Shown: positions 26,415-35,573 of the stretch, piece after piece | Layout of the letters: each line of letters starts with the position of its first letter | Numbering within the stretch: position 1 is the stretch's first letter | Source of the DNA: Acinetobacter chinensis | GTDB taxonomy: Bacteria > Pseudomonadota > Gammaproteobacteria > Pseudomonadales > Moraxellaceae | Direction: 5' to 3' | NCBI RefSeq assembly: GCF_002165375.2 | Contig: NZ_CP032134.1 | Span: 620,001-684,000, forward strand | Length of the DNA stretch: 64,000 nt | Notes under the pieces: generated by a model | What the model saw: the letters and a program-made list of their open reading frames with translations, nothing else | What the model was told of the DNA's origin: nothing | Database searches by the model: none | Program-made: the position numbers and the translations under genes

Positions 26415-27878
26415 ATGCGTATTTTTCAACGGATTCATAAGCAGCTGAACTGGTCACGCAGACGTTATGTCGGTGTGATTGTTGGGTTGCTTGCTCTCGG
26501 CTATTTTTCTTCTGCGGTTTATCATGTCTACAAACCATTACCTGAAGGACTGAATGTCACGGGTAAACTCCGACATGCTGATGTTCAGTTTATTGCAGAT
26601 CAGACCTGGATCGACAGCCAGGGGAAGCAGCAGATGAATCACCAGATTTTCAGTAAAATGCTGAAAATGATTGATGATGCACAAACCACGATCGTGCTGG
26701 ATATGTTCCTGTTCAACAAGGAAGTCGGTGCATCAGGTTTGGAACAGGAAAAACTGACTCAGCAACTTACAGATGCACTGATCAGTAAAAGACTGACCAC
26801 GCCAGGCATTGAAATTAAAGTCATTACAGATCCTGTCAACTCGGTATATGGCGGTGTTGCGCCTGAGCATTACCGTCAGTTACGTCAGGCAGGTGTGGAT
26901 GTCATGGAAACCAACCTGGTTCCCTTAAGAGCTTCAAATCCAGTATGGTCAGGTTTCTGGTATATCTGTTGTCAGGATATTGGCAATAATGCAGAAAAAG
27001 GCTGGTTACCAAATCCTCTTGGCACAGAAAAAGTCACATTACGCAGTTACCTGAATCTGTTTAACTTCAAAGCCAATCATCGAAAAACACTGGTTGTGGA
27101 TACTCCGAACGGGTGGGAAACACTGGTGACCTCCATGAACCCCCATGACGGCAGTTCACGTCATTCCAATGTTGCACTGGTGGTAAATGGTCAGACGGCA
27201 CTGGATATTCTGAAAACTGAACAGACGGTTGCCCATCTATCTGGCGGTGACATGCCTGTGGTGATTGCGGGAGAGTTTGATGGCGCTGAAACTTTGCCTC
27301 AGGTACAGGTACTGACCGAAAAGGCAATTCTGGATGCGACACTGAAGCTGATTGAATCTGCGGATAAAAATGACCACATTGACCTGGCAATGTTCTATCT
27401 GTCAGAACGGAATATAGTGAAATCGCTGATTGCCGCCAGAGCGCGGGGCGTGCAGATGCGGGTTTTACTTGATCCCAATAAAGATGCTTTCGGACGTCAG
27501 AAAAATGGTATTCCAAACAGACAGGTGGCGTCTGAATTACATGATGCAGGGATTGATGTCCGCTGGTGTAATACTCAGGGTGAACAGTGCCACAGCAAAA
27601 TGATCGTAAAACGTCATGTGCAATCTGCGGAAATGATTTTAGGTTCAGCAAACTTCACGGCACGTAATCTGAAAAATTATAATCTGGAAACTGATTTACG
27701 CATGCTTGGAAATACCCAACAGCAGGTTTTTGTGGATGCAGATCAGTATTTTAATACGGCCTGGTCCAATTTGAATGGTCGTCAGATGAGTGTGGATTAT
27801 GCAAAATATGCGGATGAATCCAGGTTGAAGTACTGTGTATATCGTTTTATGGAGTGGAGTGGGCTGTCGACTTTTTAA
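26415..27878 (+). CDS. Phospholipase D-family membrane protein
   Basis: A 487-residue protein with one N-terminal membrane anchor (about residues 18-38) and two PLD half-domains. The first HKD motif is complete (HRKTLVVD, followed by TSMNPHDGS). The second is HSKMIVKR, with Arg where Asp is expected, followed by ILGSANFTARNL. PLD proteins hydrolyse or transfer phosphatidyl groups; cardiolipin-synthase-type activity is a plausible role, but the imperfect second motif makes this uncertain. Active sites would face the periplasm. Confidence 0.8.
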   Translation: MRIFQRIHKQLNWSRRRYVGVIVGLLALGYFSSAVYHVYKPLPEGLNVTGKLRHADVQFIADQTWIDSQGKQQMNHQIFSKMLKMIDDAQTTIVLDMFLFNKEVGASGLEQEKLTQQLTDALISKRLTTPGIEIKVITDPVNSVYGGVAPEHYRQLRQAGVDVMETNLVPLRASNPVWSGFWYICCQDIGNNAEKGWLPNPLGTEKVTLRSYLNLFNFKANHRKTLVVDTPNGWETLVTSMNPHDGSSRHSNVALVVNGQTALDILKTEQTVAHLSGGDMPVVIAGEFDGAETLPQVQVLTEKAILDATLKLIESADKNDHIDLAMFYLSERNIVKSLIAARARGVQMRVLLDPNKDAFGRQKNGIPNRQVASELHDAGIDVRWCNTQGEQCHSKMIVKRHVQSAEMILGSANFTARNLKNYNLETDLRMLGNTQQQVFVDADQYFNTAWSNLNGRQMSVDYAKYADESRLKYCVYRFMEWSGLSTF

Positions 27879-27885
27879 TGACCAC

Positions 27886-27960
27886 TCCCTGACCCTCTCC
27901 AGAAAGGAGAGGGAGCTTCTTCACTTGCGCTGTAACAGCTCAGGGAGAAGGTTGGGATGA
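27886..27960. repeat. Palindromic intergenic element with CCCTCTCC/GGAGAGGG hairpin
   Basis: CCCTCTCC (27893-27900), a 5-base loop and GGAGAGGG (27906-27913) form a perfect 8-bp stem. It is followed by a GC-richer stretch ending GGTTGGGATGAG. The same arms recur at 55679-55698 after trpB. This looks like a dispersed intergenic repeat, possibly also serving as a transcription end. Confidence 0.6.
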
Positions 27961-27966
27961 GGCTGA

Positions 27967-28419
27967 TTATGGTTCTGGATTAGGCGGAACCAAAGTATCC
28001 AGGTCTTTATCTGACATCTGATCCAGTTCTTTGATATCGGTTTTAATTTTCCAGCTGCTGTCATCATCTACAGGCTGTGGTAAACGGGCTTCGAGCCAGT
28101 CACAGATAATATCCGGTGGAAAATCTGCATGATTGCACTGAATCACCCAGGACAGAAACTGTTTTGCATCACCATTCATATATGGTGGTGGTGATACAGG
28201 CAGAAACTGAGTCGGCAGGCGTTCATTTTTAGAAATATAATTCAGGACATGCCCTAGTTCCTGTACAGTCTGCCATGCCAGCGGATGTTCGGTATCAATC
28301 TGAAACTTGAACCACCATGCGTGTTTACCATCAGAACCATAGGCATCAATCCGGTTTTTCTGTACGCTCGGAACTTTGCAGAAAAATTGGTGCAAGCGGT
28401 CAAAACTTAAATCAGACAC
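27967..28419 (-). CDS. Conserved hypothetical protein, soluble
   Basis: A 150-residue acidic soluble protein without signal peptide or membrane helix. Residues such as HAWWFKFQIDTEHPLAWQTVQELGHVL are Trp-rich and the C-terminus is Asp/Pro-rich (SDKDLDTLVPPNPEP). I do not recognise a domain. A full-length frame with good codon use between two solid genes supports it being real. No functional inference is made. Confidence 0.6.
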   Translation of the reverse strand: MSDLSFDRLHQFFCKVPSVQKNRIDAYGSDGKHAWWFKFQIDTEHPLAWQTVQELGHVLNYISKNERLPTQFLPVSPPPYMNGDAKQFLSWVIQCNHADFPPDIICDWLEARLPQPVDDDSSWKIKTDIKELDQMSDKDLDTLVPPNPEP

Positions 28420-28606
28420 GTTGTATGATCCAGTAAAAAAGAATTGATTTTAGCATAACCGATTTTTGATACCGATGGTCTGAGGGAAATTGCAGGACAT
28501 CTGTTTATCCTTTACAAATATTTTCAATAGAATGTTTTTTATCCATTTTTTATTCAGAACACACAGGTACACTTCTGATATACCTACTGTGATGGAGGCT
28601 TTTCAA

Positions 28607-29038
28607 ATGAAAGTGTCAGTTTTATCTGCGGTCAGTAGCATGATGCTGTTGGGAGCGTCCATGTCAGCAATGGCAGAAACAAACCGCTGGGCAAGTTATG
28701 GCAGTGTGGATACGACCCGTCAGTATCATGGACAGCATTATCCGCCAAACAGACCCGTGTACCCTCATAGACCGCCTCAGCATTATCCTCAACATCCATC
28801 TTACTGGGGGCAGCCATCGGTCAGACCGGGTTTAACCATCACTTATCAGGGACCAACTACGGTTTATCATGATCAGCAAAGCTATAGCTTTGTAAATGGT
28901 GATCCGGTGGGCAGTTCAATTCACAGCTCCACTCATTCTGTGGTTGTGGACTGGCAGAACCGTGGCTTACCTGCGCCACCCCGAGGCATGTACTGGGGTT
29001 TTGAAAACGGCAGATATATACTGGTGCCGACGAATTAA
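28607..29038 (+). CDS. Secreted proline/histidine-rich protein
   Basis: A 143-residue protein with a clear signal peptide (cut near AMA-ETN, residue 23). The mature part has a Pro/His/Tyr-rich stretch (HGQHYPPNRPVYPHRPPQHY...) followed by a compact C-terminal part (VVVDWQNRGLPAPPRGMYW...). The C-terminal end resembles short envelope proteins with an RcnB-like RGLxxPPxGxxW pattern, though this is only pattern-level. The reading frame opens at 28490, but GGAGG at 28594-28598 with 8-base spacing marks the ATG at 28607. Periplasmic location; function unknown. Confidence 0.75.
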   Translation: MKVSVLSAVSSMMLLGASMSAMAETNRWASYGSVDTTRQYHGQHYPPNRPVYPHRPPQHYPQHPSYWGQPSVRPGLTITYQGPTTVYHDQQSYSFVNGDPVGSSIHSSTHSVVVDWQNRGLPAPPRGMYWGFENGRYILVPTN

Positions 29039-29040
29039 AA

Positions 29041-29067
29041 AAATCCCCCATTTCAGGGGGATTTTTT
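29041..29067. terminator. Bidirectional terminator
   Basis: AAATCCCCC/GGGGGATTT stem with a 6-base loop, T-run on both strands. It serves the secreted-protein gene (+) and the convergent psiE gene (-). Confidence 0.9.
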
Positions 29068-29068
29068 A

Positions 29069-29563
29069 TCAGGCCAGTTCATCATCTTCAGGACGCGGTG
29101 TTTTTCCATGTGGCAGCGGTTTTTCAGTGTGTTTGTCACGTATAACAGATGGATAGGTCCATGAAGCATAACGCACAATTAAAACAGCCACCGCCAGAAT
29201 CAGAATCGAACCTGTGATAATCACCTGATCCATATCGGCTTTATGGTCATGCTGAATATCTGAAATAAGCAGTCGGGTCAGGGCAGTGATGGCAATATAA
29301 ATCAGGAAACGCACGGGCATGTGGTTGGTTTTAAAGTAGATGCCCACCATTGCACCCAGTTCCAGATAAATAAATAACAATAGAATGTCATCAATACTTG
29401 CGTATTGTTTGATGGTCAGAATTTCAATAATAGTATGTATGGCTGACCAGGCAATCATACAGCCAATAATAAACAGGGCAATATAATGAAAGGCTTCAAC
29501 TGCAATATTGCCCAGTTTGTCGAGGAGGTTTTCTATTTTCTCTATACGCGGATCTTTGTTCAT
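29069..29563 (-). CDS. psiE: PsiE-family phosphate-starvation-inducible membrane protein
   Basis: A 164-residue inner-membrane protein with four hydrophobic helices (about residues 28-46, 57-75, 81-97 and 112-132) and the PsiE pattern LLLFIYLELGAMVGIYFKTNHMPVRFLIYIAITALTR split over helices 2-3. PsiE is induced by phosphate starvation in E. coli; biochemical role unknown. The ATG at 29563 has GGAGG 5 bases upstream, better than the ATG at 29575. No Pho box was recognised. Confidence 0.82.
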   Translation of the reverse strand: MNKDPRIEKIENLLDKLGNIAVEAFHYIALFIIGCMIAWSAIHTIIEILTIKQYASIDDILLLFIYLELGAMVGIYFKTNHMPVRFLIYIAITALTRLLISDIQHDHKADMDQVIITGSILILAVAVLIVRYASWTYPSVIRDKHTEKPLPHGKTPRPEDDELA

Positions 29564-29725
29564 TCCATCCTCCATTTATGATGTTCTCAATGCATTAAAA
29601 GTTTAATCACATTAAAAACCATGCAAATTTCATGCACATGAAAGAGAAATGAATATTGCTGGATTTAAAAATCATCATTTTTGATGTTATGTTATTTCTG
29701 CACACATAATCTGATGACAATAAAA

Positions 29726-30355
29726 ATGTATATGCCGACCCATTTCAAACAGGAAAATCTGACCGAGCTTTTTGAGCTGATTGAACATCATCCACTGGCG
29801 AGTGTTATGGTGATACATGAGGGAGAGATTGAAGCCAGTCATCTTCCTTTTGAGCTAGATCGTTCTGTAGGTGAGTATGGCGTTTTGCGTGGGCATATTG
29901 CCAAAGCCAATCCATTATTTACGTTGCTTGAAAATCCACAGCCTGTCTATGTGATTTTTCATGCCGATCATGCCTATATTTCACCCAACTGGTACGAGGG
30001 CAAGCAGGAGCATCATCGGGTCGTTCCGACATGGAACTATCGGGTAGTGCATGTTAAAGGCACGATCCGTAAAGTCGAGGATGACAGATACTTACGGGGG
30101 GTACTGGCTCGTTTGACTCGAACACATGAAGCTACTCAGGAGCTTCCCTGGAAAATGGGGGATGCACCCGAAGACTTTATTCAGGAACAGTTAGAGAAAA
30201 TTGAGGCAGTAGAAATTGAAATGGATTCCATCATCGGGAAATTCAAAGTCAGTCAGAATCGTAGTGCAGCAGATGCTGAAAGAGTGGCGACTGCTTTGGA
30301 AGACAGGAATCCCGAAATGTCGGAGTCGATCCGTAAATATTATCCTGAAGTTTGA
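29726..30355 (+). CDS. PaiB-like FMN-binding protein
   Basis: About 209 residues from the ATG at 29726 (MYMPTHFKQENLTE), the usual start of the PaiB (FMN-binding negative transcriptional regulator, FMN_bind_2) family. The split-barrel flavin fold is suggested by ASHLPFELD, GHIAKANP, VIFHADHAYISPNWY and VPTWNYRVVHVKG, with IIGKFKVSQNRS at the end. B. subtilis PaiB acts in sporulation and protease control; in Gram-negatives the role is unclear and may be enzymatic. The frame opens earlier (29681), without a ribosome-binding site. Confidence 0.82.
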   Translation: MYMPTHFKQENLTELFELIEHHPLASVMVIHEGEIEASHLPFELDRSVGEYGVLRGHIAKANPLFTLLENPQPVYVIFHADHAYISPNWYEGKQEHHRVVPTWNYRVVHVKGTIRKVEDDRYLRGVLARLTRTHEATQELPWKMGDAPEDFIQEQLEKIEAVEIEMDSIIGKFKVSQNRSAADAERVATALEDRNPEMSESIRKYYPEV

Positions 30356-30451
30356 TTGCTGAAATAATACATTTTTAGCCCACTGTCAGTGGTAAGTTCA
30401 AAATGGGAAAAAGTTTTTTCAAACCTGATGACTGCTGAAAAGGATAAAAGG

Positions 30452-30793
30452 ATGAAAATAAGACCAATGATCCTGAGTGCCAGCTTTGTACTGTGTTCTC
30501 CATTGCTGCATGCAGAATCTATCAGGATACCCACAGTATCTGAGGTAAAACAGGCAACAGTGGAACTGTTGGGCAAAGAAATAGGTGCAATGATTTCGGA
30601 GCTGAAACTGGGAACATGTATTTTTGCCGTTAAACCGACTCATCCAGGTCAGATTGCCTGTACTCTGACAATCAGACTGGGAGCAGCGACCAATGAAACA
30701 CAATCTGATTTTTATCAGAAAAAGGGTAAATGGGTTGCTATGCCGAGTGAGTCTCAGGATAAATTACCATTTCCAGACCCTAAACTTCAGTAA
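30452..30793 (+). CDS. Small exported protein of unknown function
   Basis: A 113-residue protein starting MKIRPMILSASFVLCSPLLHA-ES, a clean signal peptide (cut near residue 21). The mature part has two cysteines (LGTCIFAVKP and QIACTLTIRL) that could form a disulfide. AAAGGA 8 bases upstream supports the ATG at 30452 over the open frame from 30389. No family recognised; probably periplasmic. Confidence 0.65.
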   Translation: MKIRPMILSASFVLCSPLLHAESIRIPTVSEVKQATVELLGKEIGAMISELKLGTCIFAVKPTHPGQIACTLTIRLGAATNETQSDFYQKKGKWVAMPSESQDKLPFPDPKLQ

Positions 30794-30852
30794 GCCATAA
30801 ATAAAAATGCCTGCACTGCTGGCCGTTCAACATTTCTCAGTCGGGGTAAAAC

Positions 30853-31296
30853 GTGGCGATGAAATATAGCCGAAAAACAATAGTCAACGCTTTGCTGCTT
30901 GCTCCATTACCGCTGATTTTACTGAGTGCATTGTCCATTATGATTGTGAACAGTGAATATCGTCTGGATTCAGTTTTTGTGATTTTTGCAGGGCATGCAC
31001 TTGTTTATCTGGCTTATTGTGTTTTAACGGTACCCTTTACTTTTCTGATTTCTATCGGGCTGAATCATTATTCAGCACTTAACTTTTTTACTATCTGTAT
31101 CAGTTCACTGGTTATTTCCACCGCTTTTTTTATTCTTGTGATATGGGGTCATACAGGGCAGGTATTGGGGCATTGGGAAGAAGTGTTTAATCATGGTTTT
31201 ACAATAATTACAGCACTTATTTCGGGCTTTTTTTACTGGCTGTTTCTGACTGTATTAAGGAACAGGAGCACTGAAAATAATGAACAGAAAGTTTGA
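30853..31296 (+). CDS. Four-helix membrane protein of unknown function
   Basis: A 147-residue inner-membrane protein with four hydrophobic segments (about residues 12-31, 41-67, 78-97 and 115-136) and a charged C-terminus (RNRSTENNEQKV). A GTG at 30853 and an ATG at 30859 are both possible starts; GGGG at 30843-30846 is nearer to the GTG. It follows the small exported-protein gene by 59 bp on the same strand. No family recognised. Confidence 0.6.
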   Translation: MAMKYSRKTIVNALLLAPLPLILLSALSIMIVNSEYRLDSVFVIFAGHALVYLAYCVLTVPFTFLISIGLNHYSALNFFTICISSLVISTAFFILVIWGHTGQVLGHWEEVFNHGFTIITALISGFFYWLFLTVLRNRSTENNEQKV

Positions 31297-31330
31297 AATT
31301 TCATCAGAATAAACAGAAGACTCTGAAAGT

Positions 31331-31367
31331 AAAAATGCCCTCAATGGGATCCATTCAGGGCATTTTT
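31331..31367. terminator. Bidirectional terminator
   Basis: A long stem AAAAATGCCCT/AGGGCATTTTT with a second inner stem AATGG/CCATT around GAT. T-runs on both strands; it separates the membrane-protein gene from the convergent acyl-CoA dehydrogenase gene. Confidence 0.92.
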
Positions 31368-31388
31368 AACCGCATGGCTGGCTAAAGA

Positions 31389-33170
31389 TTAAGACTGATT
31401 AGTGAAATAATCTTCAGAGAAGTTCATGATCACTTCAGAACCTGCTTTCACTTTGGTAATACGCAGTGCCAGCGCTGGCAGAATACGCTGTACAAAGTAC
31501 AGTGCCAGTGCCAGTTTGTTCTGATAGAACTCGCCATCTTTTGATTTTGCTGCCTGAGCAATACGGGCAAACATGTATGAGAAGCTCAGCAGACCGACAG
31601 CATGCAGATAATCGACAGCAGCAGAGTTCGGGAACTCATTGTTTTCAGCTGCCTGAGCCAGGATGTAACGGGTCACATCTTCAACTTCAGTTGCAGCATC
31701 AAGCGTTGCATCTTTAATGAAATTCAGGTCAGCATCAAGTGCGTTGGCAAAGTCACGGATTTCCTGAATATATTCAGCGATGAATTCACCGTTACATTTA
31801 ATGGTTTTACGACCGATCAGATCCTGAGACTGAACACCGTTGGTACCTTCATAAATCTGTGCAATACGCAGGTCACGGACACACTGTTCCATACCCCATT
31901 CACGGATAAAGCCATGACCACCAAACACCATCTGAGCATCAATCGCTGCATCAAATGCTGTATCAGTTAAATATGCTTTTGCAATTGGTGTCAGCAGGGC
32001 AACACGGTTGTTGGCAGCAGCAACAGCTTCAGGGTCTGTAGAGAATTTGGTGATGTCCAGCTGCTGACCAACATAAACAGCAAATGCACGGGATGCTTCA
32101 TTGTTTGCACGGGCATTTAACAGCATACGACGTACATCACCGTGTACTAAAATACTGTCAGCTGGTTTTTCAGGTGATTTTGCACCTGTAGCAGAACGAC
32201 CCTGTAAGCGGTCAGTCGCATACTGTGCTGCATTCTGGTAGGCATATTCAGAAGCCCCCAAACCCTGAATACCCATAGACAGACGTTCGTAGTTCATCAT
32301 CACGAACATTGCTGCCAGACCTTCATTCTCTTTGCCGACCAGGTAACCTTTTGCTGCATCGAAGTTCATGACACAGGTCGCAGAAGCCTTGATCCCCATT
32401 TTGTGTTCAATGGAACCAGGACCTGCTGTATTGCGCTCGCCCAGTGAACCATCCGCATTGACAATGAATTTAGGTACGATGAACAGGGAAATACCACGTG
32501 AACCTGCTGGAGCATTCGGAGTTTTCGCCAGTACCAGATGAATAATGTTTTCTGACAGATCGTGATCACCACCCGTAATGAAGATTTTTGTACCGGTGAT
32601 GTTGTAAGTACCGTCAGCATTTGGCTCTGCTTTTGTTTTAATAATACCTAAGTCAGTACCTGCATGTGGTTCAGTCAAACACATGGTACCTGACCATTCA
32701 CCTGTATACATTTTCGGTAAATAGGTTTCTTTTTGCTCTTGAGATGCATAGCTGTTCAACGCCATACCTGCACCCACAGAAAGAAGCGGGTAGAGCATGA
32801 AAGATGGGTTGGTGGCGAACAGCATTTCATCAGACAGTACGGTCAGCATTTTTGGCATGCCCTGACCGCCCCATTCTTCATCCGCACCCAGACCAATCCA
32901 GCCACCTTCGGCATACTGTTTAAATGCTTCTTTAAAGCCAACAGGCGTGGTGACTGCACCATTTTCATAGTGAGCACCTTCTTCATCACCTGTACGGTTC
33001 AGAGGCAGGGTCACGTTCTGTGCAAATTTTGCCATTTCTTCAAGGATGGCTTCAGCTGTTGCTGCATCCAGATGTGCAAGATTTTCATTGCTCTGCCAGA
33101 ACTGTTCAGCATTGAAAACGTCATTCAGAATGAATTTCATATCTGCAAGAGGTGCATTATAAATTGGCAT
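31389..33170 (-). CDS. Long-form acyl-CoA dehydrogenase, copy A
   Basis: A 593-residue FAD enzyme of the long acyl-CoA dehydrogenase group (MPIYNAPLADMKFIL start), with an extra C-terminal domain like that of DmdC-type enzymes. Visible blocks: MCLTEPHAGTDLGIIKTKAE (FAD/substrate region), GIKASATCVMNFD, MVFGGHGFIREWGMEQ and YEGTNGVQ, where the Glu aligns with the catalytic base. It introduces the 2,3 double bond in acyl-CoA during beta-oxidation and passes electrons to ETF. The exact chain-length or substrate (fatty acyl versus methylmercaptopropionyl-like) cannot be told. A paralogue lies directly upstream. Confidence 0.9.
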   Translation of the reverse strand: MPIYNAPLADMKFILNDVFNAEQFWQSNENLAHLDAATAEAILEEMAKFAQNVTLPLNRTGDEEGAHYENGAVTTPVGFKEAFKQYAEGGWIGLGADEEWGGQGMPKMLTVLSDEMLFATNPSFMLYPLLSVGAGMALNSYASQEQKETYLPKMYTGEWSGTMCLTEPHAGTDLGIIKTKAEPNADGTYNITGTKIFITGGDHDLSENIIHLVLAKTPNAPAGSRGISLFIVPKFIVNADGSLGERNTAGPGSIEHKMGIKASATCVMNFDAAKGYLVGKENEGLAAMFVMMNYERLSMGIQGLGASEYAYQNAAQYATDRLQGRSATGAKSPEKPADSILVHGDVRRMLLNARANNEASRAFAVYVGQQLDITKFSTDPEAVAAANNRVALLTPIAKAYLTDTAFDAAIDAQMVFGGHGFIREWGMEQCVRDLRIAQIYEGTNGVQSQDLIGRKTIKCNGEFIAEYIQEIRDFANALDADLNFIKDATLDAATEVEDVTRYILAQAAENNEFPNSAAVDYLHAVGLLSFSYMFARIAQAAKSKDGEFYQNKLALALYFVQRILPALALRITKVKAGSEVIMNFSEDYFTNQS

Positions 33171-33288
33171 GTTTGTCCACCTGTCTGTTTTTTAAATCTG
33201 TTGATATCCGTCAGTCTACTGTATTTATATGTCATAAATCAGACGACTCAGACTGAATATGTATCGGTATATTGTGTGTCTTTATAAA

Positions 33289-33323
33289 GAAAAAGGACAG
33301 TCAATGCTATGACTGTCCTTTTC
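33289..33323 (-). terminator. Terminator between the two dehydrogenase genes
   Basis: On the minus strand AAAAGGACAGTCA pairs with TGACTGTCCTTTT, followed by a T-rich tail. A second hairpin AAAGCTGAACTCATGAGTTCAGCTTT is at about 33327-33352. They end the upstream paralogue transcript, so the two genes are probably separate units. Confidence 0.8.
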
Positions 33324-33393
33324 AGAAAGCTGAACTCATGAGTTCAGCTTTTTATGCAGTCCGGATCTGTTTGCACAGACCGGAGCAGTTTAC

Positions 33394-35196
33394 TTAGAAA
33401 GCAAAATGTTCTGCATCAAGGGCCATCATAGGCTCTAAACCACCTGAGATCACATCAACGTGTGAACGTACACGTGGCAGGATTTTCTTGAAGTAGAAAC
33501 GTGCAGTCGTTACTTTTGCATTGTAGAAGTCTACATCTGTTGTACCTGCTGCCAGTGCTTCCTGAGCAACAAGTGCCATACGTGCCCACAGGAATGCAAG
33601 TGTTACATAGCCTGAGAAGTACATGTAGTCTACAGCAGCAGCACCGACTTCATCAGGATTCTGCATTGCACGCATACCGATCTGCATGGTCAGGTCGCCC
33701 CATTCTTTGTTTAAAGCAGCCAGTGGCTCTACAAGCTCTTTTAAGCCTGCATTGTCTTTGTTTGCTTCTACAAATTTATGGATGATTTTAGTGAAGTCTT
33801 TCAGCATAGCGCCCTGAGTACCCAGTACTTTACGACCTAACAGGTCAAGTGCCTGGATTTCAGTTGTACCTTCGTACAGACATGAAATACGGGTATCACG
33901 AACAATCTGTTCCATACCGTGTTCAGAGATAAAGCCGTGACCACCAAATACCTGTACGCCGTGTTTCGCAGATTCAGAACCTGTTTCAGTTAAGAATGCT
34001 TTAGCAATCGGAGTCAGCAGGGACAGGATGTTGTCTGCAAATTTACGCTCTTCTTCAGTTGCACCCTGTTCAACAATATCAGCATACTGGGACAGGAAAT
34101 AAACCAGTGCACGACCGCCTTCAGCAAATGATTTCTGAGTCATCAGCATGTTACGGACAGCAGGGTGAACGATAATTGGATCAGCTTCTTTTTCAGGTGC
34201 TTTAGGACCAGACAGTGAACGCATTGCCAGACGGTCTTTGGCATAAGCTAAAGCACCCTGGAATGAAGATTCAGAAGCAGTCAGACCCTGTACAGCAGTA
34301 CCGATACGTGCAGTGTTCATGAATGTGAACATGCAGTGTAAGCCTTTGTTTTCAGGTCCAATCAGGAAGCCTTTAGCGTTATCAAAGTTGATGACACATG
34401 TTGCGTTACCATGAATACCCATTTTGTGTTCGATTGAACCACAACGTACGCCATTACGGTCACCTACAGTGCCGTCAGCATTGACATTGAATTTAGGTAC
34501 GATGAACAGTGAGATACCTTTAGTACCTTTAGGCGCGCCCGGTAAACGTGCCAGAACAATGTGAACAATGTTCTCAGCCATATCGTGCTCACCAGCAGAG
34601 ATAAAGATTTTCTCGCCAGAGATTGCATAGCTGCCGTCAGCCTGTGGTTCAGCTTTAGAACGGATAATACCTAAGTCAGAACCTGCATGGGATTCTGTCA
34701 GACACATGGTGCCTGTCCATACGCCTGAAACCAGGTTTGGTAAATATGTTGCTTTCTGTTCAGCAGAACCGTGATGTTCAATGGTACGTACCGCACCATG
34801 AGACAGACCAGGGTACATGCCCCATGCCCAGTTTGCAGAACCGACCATTTCAGAAACAGCAGTTGCTAAAGAACCAGGTAAGCCTTGACCGCCATGTTCT
34901 TCAGGAACAGAAAGAGAAGGGAAGCCAAGCTCTACATATTTGTCATACGCAGCTTTAAAGCCTGTTGGAGTTGTAACTACGCCATCATTCCAGGTACAAC
35001 CTTCACGGTCACCGGTCTGGTTCAGTGGAGACAGTTCGTTTTCACAGAAGTCTGCACCAGCTTCAAGGTATTGATCCACCAATTCACGGCTTACTGTGTC
35101 CTGGAAAGCAGGAAGTTTTGAATAGTGCTCTTCAGCATTTAATAATTCATGCAAAACGAATTGCATATCACGTAAGGGCGCTTTGTATTGTGGCAT
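33394..35196 (-). CDS. Long-form acyl-CoA dehydrogenase, copy B
   Basis: A 600-residue paralogue of the gene at 31389-33170, with the same architecture: MPQYKAPLRDMQFVLHEL start, MCLTESHAGSDLGIIRSKAE, GIHGNATCVINFDNAKGFL, QVFGGHGFISEHGMEQ and YEGTTEIQALDL with the presumed catalytic Glu, then the additional C-terminal helical domain. GAGGAAA upstream of ATG 35196 is a good ribosome-binding site. The two enzymes may split substrate range in beta-oxidation. A 7-bp inverted repeat lies upstream at 35251-35270. Confidence 0.9.
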   Translation of the reverse strand: MPQYKAPLRDMQFVLHELLNAEEHYSKLPAFQDTVSRELVDQYLEAGADFCENELSPLNQTGDREGCTWNDGVVTTPTGFKAAYDKYVELGFPSLSVPEEHGGQGLPGSLATAVSEMVGSANWAWGMYPGLSHGAVRTIEHHGSAEQKATYLPNLVSGVWTGTMCLTESHAGSDLGIIRSKAEPQADGSYAISGEKIFISAGEHDMAENIVHIVLARLPGAPKGTKGISLFIVPKFNVNADGTVGDRNGVRCGSIEHKMGIHGNATCVINFDNAKGFLIGPENKGLHCMFTFMNTARIGTAVQGLTASESSFQGALAYAKDRLAMRSLSGPKAPEKEADPIIVHPAVRNMLMTQKSFAEGGRALVYFLSQYADIVEQGATEEERKFADNILSLLTPIAKAFLTETGSESAKHGVQVFGGHGFISEHGMEQIVRDTRISCLYEGTTEIQALDLLGRKVLGTQGAMLKDFTKIIHKFVEANKDNAGLKELVEPLAALNKEWGDLTMQIGMRAMQNPDEVGAAAVDYMYFSGYVTLAFLWARMALVAQEALAAGTTDVDFYNAKVTTARFYFKKILPRVRSHVDVISGGLEPMMALDAEHFAF

Positions 35197-35250
35197 ATCG
35201 GTTTCCTCAATACTGGTTAAACCAGATTTATAATCTTAAATAAATATTTC

Positions 35251-35270
35251 ACGTGTCTTCACTGACACGT
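35251..35270. promoter_or_regulatory. Candidate operator (inverted repeat) upstream of acyl-CoA dehydrogenase
   Basis: ACGTGTC-TTCACT-GACACGT is a perfect 7-bp inverted repeat with 6-base spacer, 55 bases upstream of the dehydrogenase ATG. Size and position suit a dimeric (TetR- or FadR-like) repressor of fatty-acid degradation. No regulator was identified and this is inference. Confidence 0.45.
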
Positions 35271-35514
35271 ATGAGAATGGTTCAATCGTGCAACATCTTC
35301 TGATCAGGTACAAGCATTTCAGGTGTATTTACTGGTGACTGTTAAGTCAAAGATTTTTATCCTGAAACAGCTAAGTGTATTGAGTGTAAACAGTTTTGTG
35401 GTGTTTTCCATGACACAAATGGTCAAAAAACGTAAGAAGATGTGAATGCTCCATAAAGCAGAATAAATGCTGTTCAGGTTCGGTTGTCCGAAAGAGAGGG
35501 AATAACCCTGTAAA

Positions 35515-35546
35515 AAATAAGGCTCTTATTTCAGAGCCTTATTTTT
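35515..35546. terminator. Terminator of the 838-residue lipoprotein gene
   Basis: Perfect 12-bp stem AAATAAGGCTCT/AGAGCCTTATTT with a 6-base loop; T-rich on both sides. It lies just beyond the lipoprotein stop codon on the minus strand. Confidence 0.88.
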
Positions 35547-35573
35547 ATGTGCTTTTATGATGATGGGTTCTGA

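Larger units (their letters stand above)
35197..35573. other. Gene-free interval upstream of dehydrogenase copy B
   Basis: 377 bases. It holds the 20-bp inverted repeat at 35251-35270 and the terminator at 35515-35546. The rest should contain the promoter of the minus-strand dehydrogenase gene; no ORF is supported. Confidence 0.5.

Noticed and set aside
27067..27651. 194-codon minus-strand frame inside the phospholipase D-like gene
   Set aside because: Antisense shadow of a gene with clear HKD motifs; composition is typical of a shadow (rich in His, Ser, Pro).
32733..33287. 184-codon plus-strand frame opposite the acyl-CoA dehydrogenase gene
   Set aside because: Antisense to the N-terminal part of a conserved enzyme; no start signal and Cys/Phe-rich translation.
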